Shown here one piece after another: positions 6,672 through 15,769 of a stretch of 36,580 nt of DNA. The position numbers and the translations under genes were made by a program. The DNA is taken from assembly GCA_036826375.1 (NCBI GenBank), contig DAISWL010000009.1, positions 1 through 36,580 of the forward strand, written 5' to 3'. The stretch's first letter is position 1. Every line of letters starts with the position of its first letter. Source of the stretch: DAISWL01 sp036826375 (lineage in GTDB: Bacteria; Patescibacteriota; Saccharimonadia; Saccharimonadales; HK-STAS-PATE-42). A model generated the notes under the pieces. That model was not told the origin of the DNA, made no database searches, and worked only from the letters and a program-made list of their open reading frames with translations.

Positions 6672-7535
6672 ATGGCTAATACTCTTGAAATAAAAAAACG
6701 TATTACATCTGTTAAGAACACCAAGCAGATTACCAAGGCAATGGAGCTTGTTAGTGCCTCTAAGCTTAAGCGAGCGCAGGAAGATGCCCTAAAATCTAGG
6801 CCTTATTATAATTCTATTACAGAAATGTTAGAGAAACTGGTCAGAGCTACTAAGGTATCTAAAAACGCGTTTTACATCTCTAATAAATCTGAGAATATTT
6901 TGTTAGTTATAATTTCTAGTGATAGAGGTTTGGCTGGAGCATATAACAATAACATTTTAAGATTCGCGCTTAACTACATAATTGAAAATCCTAACTTAAA
7001 TTTCAAGGTAGTGGCTATCGGGCGAAAAAGCGCTCAGGCTATTGCTCGGCTAGATTCTAATAATGTAGAGCTTGTTGCGGAATTCGAAGGCTTTAGCGAA
7101 AAAATTAATGAATCTAAACTTTTGCCTATTTTGGAGATTGCGACTAATATGTTTTTGAAATCTGAAATTGGCAAGGTTAAGTTTATCTATACAGAATTTA
7201 TAAGCAGTTTAAAGCAAGAGCCTTCAATAAGTGATGTTTTGCCTATTAAGTTTAAGCTTCAAGATGATGAACCTTTTTATAAGCCGATACTAGAACCTTC
7301 CGCTAAAGAACTTTTAAAGTGGGCAACTAAAAAATTCATTGAAACTATAATTATACAGAAGTTGTTTGAGGCCGCTGCAAGCGAACATAGCTCTAGGATG
7401 TTTGCCATGAAAAACGCTAGTGATAACGCCAGTGATTTAATAGACGATTTAACCCTTGCCATGAACAGCGCTCGTCAAGCTGCAATTACGCAAGAGCTAG
7501 CAGAAATAAGCGCCGGAGCGGCAGCAGTATCTTAA
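6672..7535 (+). CDS. atpG: F-type ATP synthase subunit gamma
   Basis: The 287-residue central stalk rotor has the conserved N-terminal coiled-coil helix (IKKRITSVKNTKQITKAMELVSASKL region, residues 8-33) and the C-terminal helix MKNASDNASDLIDDLTLAMN, then RQAAITQELAEI. It transmits rotation between the c-ring and the alpha/beta hexamer. AGGAGG lies upstream of the ATG and overlaps an iterated-motif copy (6650-6657). Confidence 0.96.
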   Translation: MANTLEIKKRITSVKNTKQITKAMELVSASKLKRAQEDALKSRPYYNSITEMLEKLVRATKVSKNAFYISNKSENILLVIISSDRGLAGAYNNNILRFALNYIIENPNLNFKVVAIGRKSAQAIARLDSNNVELVAEFEGFSEKINESKLLPILEIATNMFLKSEIGKVKFIYTEFISSLKQEPSISDVLPIKFKLQDDEPFYKPILEPSAKELLKWATKKFIETIIIQKLFEAAASEHSSRMFAMKNASDNASDLIDDLTLAMNSARQAAITQELAEISAGAAAVS

Positions 7536-7558
7536 ATTTAAGTAAAAGGAGAGATTTT

Positions 7559-8968
7559 ATGAATAAAACGAACCAAGAAAACATTAAACTTAACAGAGGT
7601 AAAATATCGCAAGTAGTTGGAGTTGTGGTAGATGTAGAATTTGAAAGTGGCTTACCAGCTATTTTCGAAGCTTTAAAGATTGAAACCGGTTCAAGAAGCA
7701 TCACGCTAGAAGTTGAAGGACATCTAGATAGAAAAACCGTACGATCTATTGCTATGGAATCTACCGATGGTTTGAAGCGAGGCGATGAAGTTATCGCTAC
7801 CGGATCACCAATTTCAGTACCAGTTGGAGAATCTACTTTAGGTAGAATGTTCGATGTAACCGGAAGACCAATCGATGGCAAAGGTGGTGAGTTTAAAACT
7901 AGAGCTCCCATTCATAGAGATCCACCAAGCTTAACTGATCAATCTGGCGAAACTGAAGTTTTGGAAACTGGAATCAAGGTTATAGATTTAATCTGCCCGG
8001 TTGCCAAAGGTGGTAAGGTTGGCTTATTTGGTGGAGCTGGAGTTGGTAAAACAGTTTTAGTTACCGAATTCATTAATAACATTGCCAAGTTCCACAGTGG
8101 TAACTCAGTTTTTGCTGGGGTCGGAGAAAGAACTAGAGAGGGTAATGATCTTTACTACGAAATGCAAGATGCCGGAGTTCTTGATAAAACTAGCCTGGTG
8201 TTCGGCCAGATGAACGAACCACCCGGAGCGCGTTTGCGTGTTGCTCTAACAGGCCTAACGATAGCTGAAGGATTCCGAGATATGGGCCGTGACGTTTTAT
8301 TGTTTGTTGATAACATCTTCCGTTTTACTCAGGCTGGAAGCGAAGTTTCTGCTCTTTTAGGGCGCCTTCCTTCAGCAGTAGGTTACCAACCTAATTTGGC
8401 TCAGGAAATGGGCGGATTGCAAGAGAGAATTACCTCTACAAAAACTGGCTCAATTACATCTTTTCAAGCGGTTTACGTACCAGCAGATGATTTAACCGAT
8501 CCAGCTCCAGCTACAACCTTTACACACCTAGATTCTACCATCGTTTTGAATCGTGCTCTAACTGAGCAAGGTTTATACCCGGCAGTTGATCCACTAGATT
8601 CCAACTCTAGCATCTTAAGTGCAGAGGTTGTTGGCGATGACCACTATCAAGTTGCTCGTGATGTCCAAGCAGCCCTACAACGCTATAAAGATTTGCAAGA
8701 TATCATCGCAGTATTAGGAATGGAAGAACTTAGCGATGAAGATAAAAAATTAGTTGCAAGAGCTCGTAGAATCCAGCGTTTCTTAACCCAACCAATGCAT
8801 GTTGCTGAAGTTTTTAGTGGCATCCCTGGTGTTTATGTTAAGAAAGAAGAAACTGTCGCCGGCTGTAAAAAAATTCTATCTGGAGAATTAGATAACCTCC
8901 CCGAAGATGCATTCTACATGAAGGGCACCATTGATGACGTAGTCAAGCAAGCTGAGAAGAAAGGATAG
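7559..8968 (+). CDS. atpD: F-type ATP synthase subunit beta
   Basis: The 469-residue catalytic subunit has a P-loop GGAGVGKTV (about residues 159-167), the catalytic-glutamate segment GERTREGNDLY, the signature PSAVGYQPNLAQEMGGLQER and a C-terminal helical domain with ELSDEDK (DELSEED-like). An extra ~10 polar residues precede the conserved GKISQVVGVVVDVEF. AAGGAG precedes the ATG. Confidence 0.98.
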   Translation: MNKTNQENIKLNRGKISQVVGVVVDVEFESGLPAIFEALKIETGSRSITLEVEGHLDRKTVRSIAMESTDGLKRGDEVIATGSPISVPVGESTLGRMFDVTGRPIDGKGGEFKTRAPIHRDPPSLTDQSGETEVLETGIKVIDLICPVAKGGKVGLFGGAGVGKTVLVTEFINNIAKFHSGNSVFAGVGERTREGNDLYYEMQDAGVLDKTSLVFGQMNEPPGARLRVALTGLTIAEGFRDMGRDVLLFVDNIFRFTQAGSEVSALLGRLPSAVGYQPNLAQEMGGLQERITSTKTGSITSFQAVYVPADDLTDPAPATTFTHLDSTIVLNRALTEQGLYPAVDPLDSNSSILSAEVVGDDHYQVARDVQAALQRYKDLQDIIAVLGMEELSDEDKKLVARARRIQRFLTQPMHVAEVFSGIPGVYVKKEETVAGCKKILSGELDNLPEDAFYMKGTIDDVVKQAEKKG

Positions 8969-8976
8969 GCCTTAAG

Positions 8977-9402
8977 GTGATTACTCTAGAAATCGTAACC
9001 CTAACTGGAGTTAAATTCTCTCAAGAAGTTTATGAGGCAATGATACCTACCGAAAACGGAATAATTGCGGTGTTTAAAAACCACGATGATTTAATAAGTC
9101 TGGTTAAACCCGGCATCTTAAGTTATAGAAAGCTGCAAGATACGCCCGAAAGCGACTTAGATCATTTAGCAGTTTCGGCTGGATCGGTTATCGTTGAAAA
9201 AAATAGAGTTCGACTTTTAGTAGATGAAGCTAACTCGCCTCAAGATATAATCGAAACCGAAGTTAAAGAGGCTATTGAGAAAGCCAAACAATCGAAGTTA
9301 AATGCTAGCAATAGTGAAGATATAAACTATGCCGAACAGATGCTAGCCTGGCAACAAGTTAAACTTAAGGTTGCGGAATTAAAACGCAGAAGAAAAAGTT
9401 AG
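8977..9402 (+). CDS. atpC: F-type ATP synthase subunit epsilon
   Basis: The 141-residue subunit has the N-terminal beta-sandwich (VTLTGVKFSQEVYEAMIPTE, then KPGILSY) and a C-terminal two-helix region with charged repeats. It sits on gamma at the c-ring and can inhibit ATP hydrolysis. It starts with GTG eight bases after the beta stop and is the last operon gene. It converges with the next gene after 32 bases. Confidence 0.93.
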   Translation: MITLEIVTLTGVKFSQEVYEAMIPTENGIIAVFKNHDDLISLVKPGILSYRKLQDTPESDLDHLAVSAGSVIVEKNRVRLLVDEANSPQDIIETEVKEAIEKAKQSKLNASNSEDINYAEQMLAWQQVKLKVAELKRRRKS

Positions 9403-9434
9403 CCCGCTAGTATAAAATTCTCATCTGTTGAATC

Positions 9435-10271
9435 TTACTTGAGTTCTTTTATATCTACATTGGTCCAACTAGAGGGCTTGATTCTTGCTATAACGCCCTT
9501 ATGATCACTATTAATTTTAATAATAAAGCTATCAAATTTCCAAACTAGTATTTTAGATCCATCGAGCAAAATTATTCTATCTATAGCTCGGCCAGTCTTC
9601 GGGTGGGTAGGTTCATCGTTTCGGCTACTGTAATTTATATCGCCGATAATTGAATTGGCTTCGGCGGGAGTTAAGTTTAAATCTCCCATAATAATATCAA
9701 GGGCATGGGGAAGATCTTTTAACTTTCGGAGCTCTTTTTCAGCTAGCCCCGTGGAACTTGTTAGATGTAAGCAAGCTATTTTCAGATTATCTATACTGGC
9801 AATTATGGCTGGGCGTTGATATTCATCCGAGCCGAGATTGGGAGTTTTGGCATCTGAAATTTTTCTGGTTGATACTAAGGCTATACCAACTCTTCCATTC
9901 AGCACCCAATCATTATTAGTAGCAAAGATGACATCCCCGTAACTAGTTAAACTTAAGGCATCTTCCTCTGATATCTCTTGAAAACAGGCTATATCTGGCT
10001 TAGTTCTATCCAGAAGTTCTAGGGGATCTTGCTCCTGAAATGTTGAATTAAAAAATTGGATCAGCGGTTGGTTGTGAATATTTGCCGTCAAAATATCTAA
10101 TTCCGGCTGCCGGGAAAGTTCTACTGGGTTATATTCCGCTCTAGATCTATCAATATTATCAATAACGGGAGTTAGCGGCAGCATGGCAATAGCCATAACA
10201 ACTCTACCTAATTTTGAGTTGCTAATCTTGTATCTTAATGTTTCTCTGTATAATGTATCACTTTCTTTCAA
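9435..10271 (-). CDS. Endonuclease/exonuclease/phosphatase (EEP) family protein
   Basis: The 278-residue product has the EEP motifs in order: LTANIHN, then IACFQEI (metal-binding Glu), IMGDLNLT, AIDRIILL and the terminal SDHKGVIARI. These are Mg-dependent phosphoesterases acting on DNA, phospholipids or phosphoproteins; the substrate here is unknown. A weak hydrophobic stretch (residues ~24-36) could be a membrane anchor. The TTG start lies 9 bases after a TATAAT (10281-10286 on this strand), matching the leaderless pattern here. An alternative ATG lies at about 10196. Confidence 0.82.
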   Translation of the reverse strand: MKESDTLYRETLRYKISNSKLGRVVMAIAMLPLTPVIDNIDRSRAEYNPVELSRQPELDILTANIHNQPLIQFFNSTFQEQDPLELLDRTKPDIACFQEISEEDALSLTSYGDVIFATNNDWVLNGRVGIALVSTRKISDAKTPNLGSDEYQRPAIIASIDNLKIACLHLTSSTGLAEKELRKLKDLPHALDIIMGDLNLTPAEANSIIGDINYSSRNDEPTHPKTGRAIDRIILLDGSKILVWKFDSFIIKINSDHKGVIARIKPSSWTNVDIKELK

Positions 10272-10329
10272 ATTACAATTATTATATCAGAAATAATTAT
10301 AGATGAGCCCGTATCGTTTATCTAACTGC

Positions 10330-10343
10330 TATAATTAAACTTA
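10330..10343 (+). promoter_or_regulatory. queA promoter: extended -10 fused to the iterated motif
   Basis: TGC-TATAAT (hexamer 10330-10335) is followed directly by TAAACTTA (10336-10343), and the queA ATG begins at 10345. The mRNA would have a leader of at most a few bases. Confidence 0.65.
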
Positions 10344-10344
10344 A

Positions 10345-11358
10345 ATGTTAAATCTTGAAGATTACGATTACCACTTACCGCAGAACTTAATTGCCCAGGA
10401 GCCAGCTCGTCCCAGAGATAGCGCCAGGCTTTTAGTTTACAAACTGAGCGATAAATCTATTACTGACGATTATTTCTATAATCTGAATAAATACCTTAAG
10501 GCTGATTCCGCACTTGTTGTAAATAGTACAAAGGTAAAGAAGGCACGTTTGAAGTTTAACAAAGTTGAGATCTTCATTATTAAACAACTGAACGAGTTTG
10601 AAATCTGGGCGTTAGTTTTCCCTGGCAAAAAATTCAGAGCAGGAATTAGCCTTAAGCTTAGCGACGATATAGAAGTTGAGGTTTTAGGCGTAAATGAGTT
10701 GGGGCATCGACATCTTAAGTTTAGTAAGAGCTTGAATTCAAAACAGTTCGATAAGTTTAAAAGAACTCCCTTACCGCCTTATATTAAGGAGGATGAATCT
10801 CTTTCAGATGAATACCAAACTGTATTTTCTGATAAAGAAGAAAACTCCTTAGCGGCTCCAACTGCTGGGCTCCATTTCACCCAAAAACTGATTAATGAGC
10901 TTAAACTTAATCATCAATTTATAAAAGTAGATTTAACCGTGGGTCTAGGAACCTTTTCGCCAATCAATAATCAGAATATAGAATCTAAGAGGTTACATCC
11001 TGAAACCTGGCAGATTAGCAAGTCAGCCCTCAACGCACTCAAGAACAGTAAACACATCACTGCGGTGGGGACGACATCGGTTAGAACCCTGGAAAGTAGT
11101 GGAGCCGAGTTTAAGCTTAGCGGCGGAGATACCGAGCTTTTCATTCAACCAGGTTATAAGTTTAATAATGTTGATAGTTTAATTACTAATTTTCACTTGC
11201 CAAAAACATCTCTTTTGATGTTGGTCGCCTCTTTTATAGCAGATAAGTTAAGCTTAAGTGAGCCCGAAGCTAGGGCCGAGCTTTTAAAAATTTATAGCCA
11301 TGCCATAAAAAATGAATATCATTTTTTTAGCTTTGGCGATGCAATGATGATTGTATAA
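10345..11358 (+). CDS. queA: S-adenosylmethionine:tRNA ribosyltransferase-isomerase
   Basis: The 337-residue enzyme transfers and isomerises the ribose of SAM onto preQ1-modified tRNA to make epoxyqueuosine. Characteristic segments are YHLPQNLIAQEPARPRDSARL near the N-terminus, LAAPTAGLHFT, VDLTVGLGTFSP, TAVGTTSVRTLES, ITNFHLPKTSLLMLV and the C-terminal YHFFSFGDAMMI. Length is typical. No Shine-Dalgarno; the start lies 9 bases after an extended -10. No other queuosine gene is seen nearby. Confidence 0.96.
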   Translation: MLNLEDYDYHLPQNLIAQEPARPRDSARLLVYKLSDKSITDDYFYNLNKYLKADSALVVNSTKVKKARLKFNKVEIFIIKQLNEFEIWALVFPGKKFRAGISLKLSDDIEVEVLGVNELGHRHLKFSKSLNSKQFDKFKRTPLPPYIKEDESLSDEYQTVFSDKEENSLAAPTAGLHFTQKLINELKLNHQFIKVDLTVGLGTFSPINNQNIESKRLHPETWQISKSALNALKNSKHITAVGTTSVRTLESSGAEFKLSGGDTELFIQPGYKFNNVDSLITNFHLPKTSLLMLVASFIADKLSLSEPEARAELLKIYSHAIKNEYHFFSFGDAMMIV

Positions 11359-11366
11359 AAACTAAT

Positions 11367-11861
11367 TTAGATTTTAATTTCACTGAACTTAAGCTTAATC
11401 TTTTTCAGGCGTTGATCGTTGAGCTGAGAATGTAGTGGAGTTGGTAATTTATCTAAATTAAACCAGCCGATATCGGTAAAGTTTTCGGGCTCATTAATTT
11501 TAACTCGCTTTACTTCTTCTTCTGTTAGAATAATTACGTGATCTAGGCTTAACCAGTGAGTTGAATCGTTATTATGATCTATTCTAAAAGCTTCGTGAAC
11601 ACCTACCTGATGTAGTATCTGCTCAGAGTCAATATCAAATTCCTCTTTCATTTCGGATCTTAAGTTTGCATCTATTGTATTGCCAGCCTTAAGCCCTCCA
11701 CCGCATATATCCCATTTACCATGCTCATCTCTGCAATTTTCAGAGCGCCGGGCCAAAAGAAGTTGCCCTTGCTGGTTAAATATAGCCACTGCTGTTGCAA
11801 CTCCAACAAAGCTTTTGCCTTTGTGCTTTCTAATTTCTACTGGATCCATCTTTTTAAACAT
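11367..11861 (-). CDS. Nudix hydrolase family protein
   Basis: The ATG at 11861 is preferred over an upstream in-frame ATG at 11882 because TATAAT (11868-11873 on this strand) lies six bases before it. The product is about 164 residues. The core shows AVAIFNQQGQLLLARRS, GKWDICGGGLKAG and SEMKEEFDI. The Nudix box (GX5EX7REUXEEXGU) is partly degenerate: the first Glu, the Arg and the last Gly are replaced, but the E..EE metal ligands remain. It probably hydrolyses a nucleotide diphosphate derivative; the substrate is unknown. It converges with queA after 8 bases. Confidence 0.85.
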   Translation of the reverse strand: MFKKMDPVEIRKHKGKSFVGVATAVAIFNQQGQLLLARRSENCRDEHGKWDICGGGLKAGNTIDANLRSEMKEEFDIDSEQILHQVGVHEAFRIDHNNDSTHWLSLDHVIILTEEEVKRVKINEPENFTDIGWFNLDKLPTPLHSQLNDQRLKKIKLKFSEIKI

Positions 11862-12033
11862 ACATCTATTATAACACTTCATGCCTTAAGTTTAGTTCTA
11901 CTTACGAAAAGTAATTTTAATTCTTCAGATTTCGATTCCGGGCGAGGAAAAATAATTTTTACCGATCAAGCGGAGCCCCTTAGAGGTTGGGAATTTTTGC
12001 GTAACTCGGGTCAATACTCTATACTTAGAACTG

Positions 12034-13365
12034 ATGAATAAGAATTTACCAATTGTGGCTATTGTTGGGCGAACTAATGTTGGGAAGAGTAGCCTCTTTA
12101 ACTCCATTATAAAAAAGCGTCAAGCTATTGTTGCCGATATGCCCGGAACTACTAGGGATAATGTCATGGCGGTGGCCGAGTTTGAGGGCAGTAACTTTTG
12201 GCTAGTTGATACTGCTGGTTTAAAAGATGCTGAAGATGAGTTTGAGGCTAGCATCCAGCAACAGATTGAAGAAGCCTCTGCCGCTGCCGATTTGATTTTA
12301 GTGGTGGTTGAGGCTGGTACTCTGCCAACCGATGATGATAGAAAAGTAGCCAAGAAAGCTATAAAATCTGGCAAGCCTACCATTCTTTTAGTGAATAAAA
12401 TTGATACCAACCCGAAAGAGGAACTCAACCGCTGGAGACAACTAGGTATCGAAAGTGTAATTGGGGTTAGTGCAACTCAAAGAACTGGCATCAAAACCTT
12501 CTTAAGTTTAATTAAAAAAGATATCCCCAACAAGAAATTTAAATCTGACCCGAATAGCATTAATGTGGCCCTGGTTGGCAGACCTAATGTTGGCAAAAGT
12601 TTTCTGTTTAATGCACTTAGCAAGAAGCAACAGGCGGTAGTTTCTAACGTAGCCGGAACTACTAGAGATGTCGGCCGGATATCAGTTAAGTTTAATGATA
12701 AAACTATTAATCTGCTAGATACTGCCGGGATTCGCCGCTCTGGTAAAATTGAGCGTGGTGTAGAAAAGTTTAGCGTTTTGAGAACTCTGCAAGCTATTGA
12801 AGAAAGTGACATCTGTTTGCTTTTAATGGATGTAGCTGAGCTTAACACTGGGCTAGATCAAAAAATAGCCAGCATGGTTTCTGAAAGCGGAAAAGGCTTA
12901 ATAATAGTTGTCAGCAAATGGGATGTCGCTGAACAAAAAGATGCTTATCTGATGGATCAGCTAGCTAAAGATGTAGCCAAGGAATTTCAATTTGTAGCCT
13001 GGGCCCAACTGATTTTTGTTAGTTCGTTAACTGGGCAAAACGTCACTAAAATTTTTGATTTAAGTCAAGATATAATCGAGCGAAGAGCTCAAAAAATTGC
13101 AACTACTAAACTTAACAAGGTGATTGAATCTACTCTTAAAAAGCATGGGGCAGTTAGCGCTAAAAATATTAGACCACGCGTTAGATACGCGGTTCAGAGT
13201 GATACTAATCCACCCTGGTTTAAGGTTTACGGAACTCATCTTGGGTTACTTCATTGGAGCACCAAACGCCAAATAGAAAAAGCCATTCGTGCTAATTTTG
13301 ATTATGCGGGAACTCCAATTAAGTTTAGTTACTATAATTCCAGCTCTGGTCGTAAAAAAGATTAA
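12034..13365 (+). CDS. der: Ribosome biogenesis GTPase Der (EngA)
   Basis: The 443-residue product has two tandem GTPase domains: G1 motifs GRTNVGKSS (residues ~11-19) and GRPNVGKSF (~180-188), each with a DTAG switch and N/SKxD base recognition (NKID, SKWD), then a C-terminal KH-like domain ending in FSYYNSSSGRKKD. Der acts in 50S subunit maturation. TATACT (12020-12025) is 8 bases before the ATG and no Shine-Dalgarno is visible, so a leaderless mRNA is likely. Confidence 0.97.
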   Translation: MNKNLPIVAIVGRTNVGKSSLFNSIIKKRQAIVADMPGTTRDNVMAVAEFEGSNFWLVDTAGLKDAEDEFEASIQQQIEEASAAADLILVVVEAGTLPTDDDRKVAKKAIKSGKPTILLVNKIDTNPKEELNRWRQLGIESVIGVSATQRTGIKTFLSLIKKDIPNKKFKSDPNSINVALVGRPNVGKSFLFNALSKKQQAVVSNVAGTTRDVGRISVKFNDKTINLLDTAGIRRSGKIERGVEKFSVLRTLQAIEESDICLLLMDVAELNTGLDQKIASMVSESGKGLIIVVSKWDVAEQKDAYLMDQLAKDVAKEFQFVAWAQLIFVSSLTGQNVTKIFDLSQDIIERRAQKIATTKLNKVIESTLKKHGAVSAKNIRPRVRYAVQSDTNPPWFKVYGTHLGLLHWSTKRQIEKAIRANFDYAGTPIKFSYYNSSSGRKKD

Positions 13366-13481
13366 ACCAAAAGAAGTTTCCCTGCAGTAGGCGAGGGGAC
13401 ATTAGTGACAACTGATTGAGAGAGATCTTAAGTTTACCCTTAATTCTAATCCCGCATCTAAACTTACGCTATAATATTAAT

Positions 13482-14270
13482 ATGAAGATATTCAACTGGA
13501 ACGTCAACGGAATTAGAGCAGTAATTAATAAGGGAGAATTTCAAAAGTTTATCAGGGAGCATCAGCCAGATGTTTTATGCTTGCAAGAAACCAAGGCTAA
13601 GCAAGGTCAAGCTGAAATAGATTTACCAGGTTACACTGAAATTTGGAGCTCCGCCGCAAAGCCAGGCTATGCCGGAACTGCAATATTCACTAAACTTAAG
13701 GTGGTTTCTAGTGCCTCTAATATACCTCGAGATATTGCTTCAGAATTTGAACTTAGCGATAAATATGGAGATTTAAATGATGAAGGTCGCGTGACGACAG
13801 TTGAACTGGATGATTTTTTCGTAGTTAGCGTTTACACTCCCAATACCAAAGGCGATCTCTCTCGTCTTAAAATTAGAGCCGAAGGTTGGGATCCAGCCTT
13901 CTTGAAGTATATATTAAGTTTAGAGAAGAAGAAGCCGGTCATCTTTACGGGAGATTTAAACGTTGCTCATCAAGAAATAGATTTAGCGCATCCTAAGCCT
14001 AACCGAGGTAAGCATGGCTTCACCGATGAAGAGCGTGCAGGTTTTAACAAATTTATAGATGCTGGTTTTGTTGATAGCTTCCGTTCACTCCACCCAGACC
14101 AAAAAGATGCCTACACCTGGTGGACTCACTGGGCTAATGCCCGAGCTAAAAACGTTGGCTGGAGAATAGATTACATTATGATTTCGCCTAAACTTAAGTT
14201 TAGTGGTGCTGATATCCACCCCAGTCAAATGGGTAGCGATCACTGCCCGGTGAGTATAGAAATCAAATGA
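13482..14270 (+). CDS. Exodeoxyribonuclease III / AP endonuclease (Xth/ExoA family)
   Basis: The start is set at the ATG at 13482, not the upstream in-frame ATG at 13416, because TATAAT (13470-13475) lies six bases before it and the protein then begins with the family N-terminus MKIFNWNVNGIRAV. The 262-residue product has CLQETKA, IFTGDLNVAHQEIDL, DERAGFNKF, WWTHWANARAKNVGWRIDY and GSDHCPVSIE. It cleaves DNA at abasic sites in base excision repair. The stop overlaps the next start (ATGA). Confidence 0.95.
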   Translation: MKIFNWNVNGIRAVINKGEFQKFIREHQPDVLCLQETKAKQGQAEIDLPGYTEIWSSAAKPGYAGTAIFTKLKVVSSASNIPRDIASEFELSDKYGDLNDEGRVTTVELDDFFVVSVYTPNTKGDLSRLKIRAEGWDPAFLKYILSLEKKKPVIFTGDLNVAHQEIDLAHPKPNRGKHGFTDEERAGFNKFIDAGFVDSFRSLHPDQKDAYTWWTHWANARAKNVGWRIDYIMISPKLKFSGADIHPSQMGSDHCPVSIEIK

Positions 14271-15049
14271 TTATAAAACTTGAAGATTTCAAATCTGAAT
14301 TAGAAGATATTGAGTTTAGCATGCCTGAAAATATAAGATTTTCCGGCCGGCTATTGATTATAGGGGGGTCGCATCAAAATTTTTCAGTTGCAACCGAAGC
14401 TTTAAACCTAAGCCAATCTCACGGAGCCGGTAATTCAATATTGGCTCTACCTGATAATTTAAAGCATCTCTTGCCGAAAAACTTACCGACTAACATCAAC
14501 TTACTGCCCAGCGATAAAAACGGGAGCTTTAATTTAGAAGCCGGAGAACATTTACTAAGCTTAAGTTTGCATTCTGAAGGCATTTTACTACCAGGAATGC
14601 TAGGACGGGGGAGTCAAACATCGCAAGTTATTTTAAGTTTAGTTCAACAGTTGAACCTACCAGTAATTATGGCGGGCGATTCTGTATTATTCTTACAAAA
14701 TGAAGTTTTCTACCTTCAGATGCCAAACCTGTTTTTGTTACTAAGCTTAAGTTTAGTTCAGCGTTTAATGGGCAAATTTGAGGTGATAAGTTTAAGAGAT
14801 CAGCCTAATATTATAGAACAGAAGCTGAAGATGATCGCCAATAATATTAAATTTAGCTTCTGTTTCATTCTGGCGGGGTGGATCTACGCAGTAATTGAAG
14901 GCGAAGTTATCAGAATTAAACTTAATAAAAATTATGAAGATATCATGATGCCAAAACTTGCCAGCAGTTTGGCATCCGTAAAAACTTGGTCTAAGGCTGA
15001 GCAAAAATTTAACTTTATGCTAGCTACTAAAATAACTTTTCAGTTATAG
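14267..15049 (+). CDS. NAD(P)H-hydrate dehydratase-like (YjeF C-terminal/ribokinase fold) protein, degenerate
   Basis: The 260-residue product begins like NnrD/CARKD: GRLLIIGGSHQNFSVATEAL, then GAGNSILALP. These enzymes repair hydrated NAD(P)H using ADP or ATP. However the GPGLGR motif reads PGMLGRGSQT, the DADALN motif reads MAGDSVLFL and the HPGE segment is not visible. Catalysis may therefore be lost or altered. The ATG overlaps the xth stop, indicating an operon. The tail overlaps the convergent ExoD gene by 23 bases. The protein has several LSLSL runs encoded by the iterated motif. Confidence 0.65.
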   Translation: MIIKLEDFKSELEDIEFSMPENIRFSGRLLIIGGSHQNFSVATEALNLSQSHGAGNSILALPDNLKHLLPKNLPTNINLLPSDKNGSFNLEAGEHLLSLSLHSEGILLPGMLGRGSQTSQVILSLVQQLNLPVIMAGDSVLFLQNEVFYLQMPNLFLLLSLSLVQRLMGKFEVISLRDQPNIIEQKLKMIANNIKFSFCFILAGWIYAVIEGEVIRIKLNKNYEDIMMPKLASSLASVKTWSKAEQKFNFMLATKITFQL

Positions 15050-15698
15050 TTTTTATCAAAGCGATGACCGTAGCGGAAAAGAATATCTCTAATATTAGCC
15101 CACTTAATCCGATAACTAGGCCCGTAAAAAAACTTTTTTTACTGTGATTTATTAAGCTTAAACTAATAATGATTATGGCTATCGAGGGGAGCGTATCTAG
15201 CATGCTAAATGGCGGGGCGAAGAAAGCTCCAAAAGTAAATATTATAATCAATAAAGATCCAATTAAATTTAGTTTGCCGATGTTATCGCTCTTAAACTTA
15301 GCTTTACCGGATTTCGATTCTGCCTTTTTCAAAAACTTAACTAGCGTCGGCATCACCTTGGTTTTAATTGGACCATCTATTTTGATGCCTCCCATTTTTT
15401 CCGGAATCCAAAGATGATCTCTGCCGACCAACGCTTGAGCGGCAATTATCAAAACTGCGATTTGAAGAATATGAGTGATACCTCCGGTTGGCACCGGCAG
15501 TGCGCTGGGGGAAATCAGAATCATAGTTAAAAGAGCCATACCCTCATCACCAAAAGCTTGATTAAATTCTTTTAGCGTGGGGGTTGAATCTTTTTTCAGC
15601 CATTTACTAAGCTTAACTGAAACTGATTTATTAGCGTGATCTATTTTGAGGTTCAAAATAGATTTCAGTTTTGATTCTTCCTGAACAGTTGATCTCAT
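15027..15698 (-). CDS. ExoD family membrane protein
   Basis: The 223-residue product has four or five hydrophobic segments and the ExoD (PF06055) pattern: GDEGMALLTMILISPSALPV, then PTGGITHILQIAVLIIAAQAL, GRDHLWIPEKM, then C-terminal helices. ExoD was first linked to exopolysaccharide synthesis; its biochemistry is unclear. Start at ATG 15698, with TATGCT (15711-15716 on this strand) overlapping a copy of the iterated motif (15704-15711) 5 bases before it. Confidence 0.85.
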   Translation of the reverse strand: MRSTVQEESKLKSILNLKIDHANKSVSVKLSKWLKKDSTPTLKEFNQAFGDEGMALLTMILISPSALPVPTGGITHILQIAVLIIAAQALVGRDHLWIPEKMGGIKIDGPIKTKVMPTLVKFLKKAESKSGKAKFKSDNIGKLNLIGSLLIIIFTFGAFFAPPFSMLDTLPSIAIIIISLSLINHSKKSFFTGLVIGLSGLILEIFFSATVIALIKTITEKLF

Positions 15699-15769
15699 AA
15701 ATTTAAGCTTAGCATACTAACTATAAACAATAATAGGGAACAAGCGTGAGAGCGGGAATCTCTCTCGAT

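Noticed and set aside
11883..12033. Open plus-strand frame ending at 12041, just inside der
   Set aside because: It runs antisense to the Nudix gene for most of its length and has no start codon of its own after 11883. The stretch is short and may be a remnant, but nothing supports a gene.
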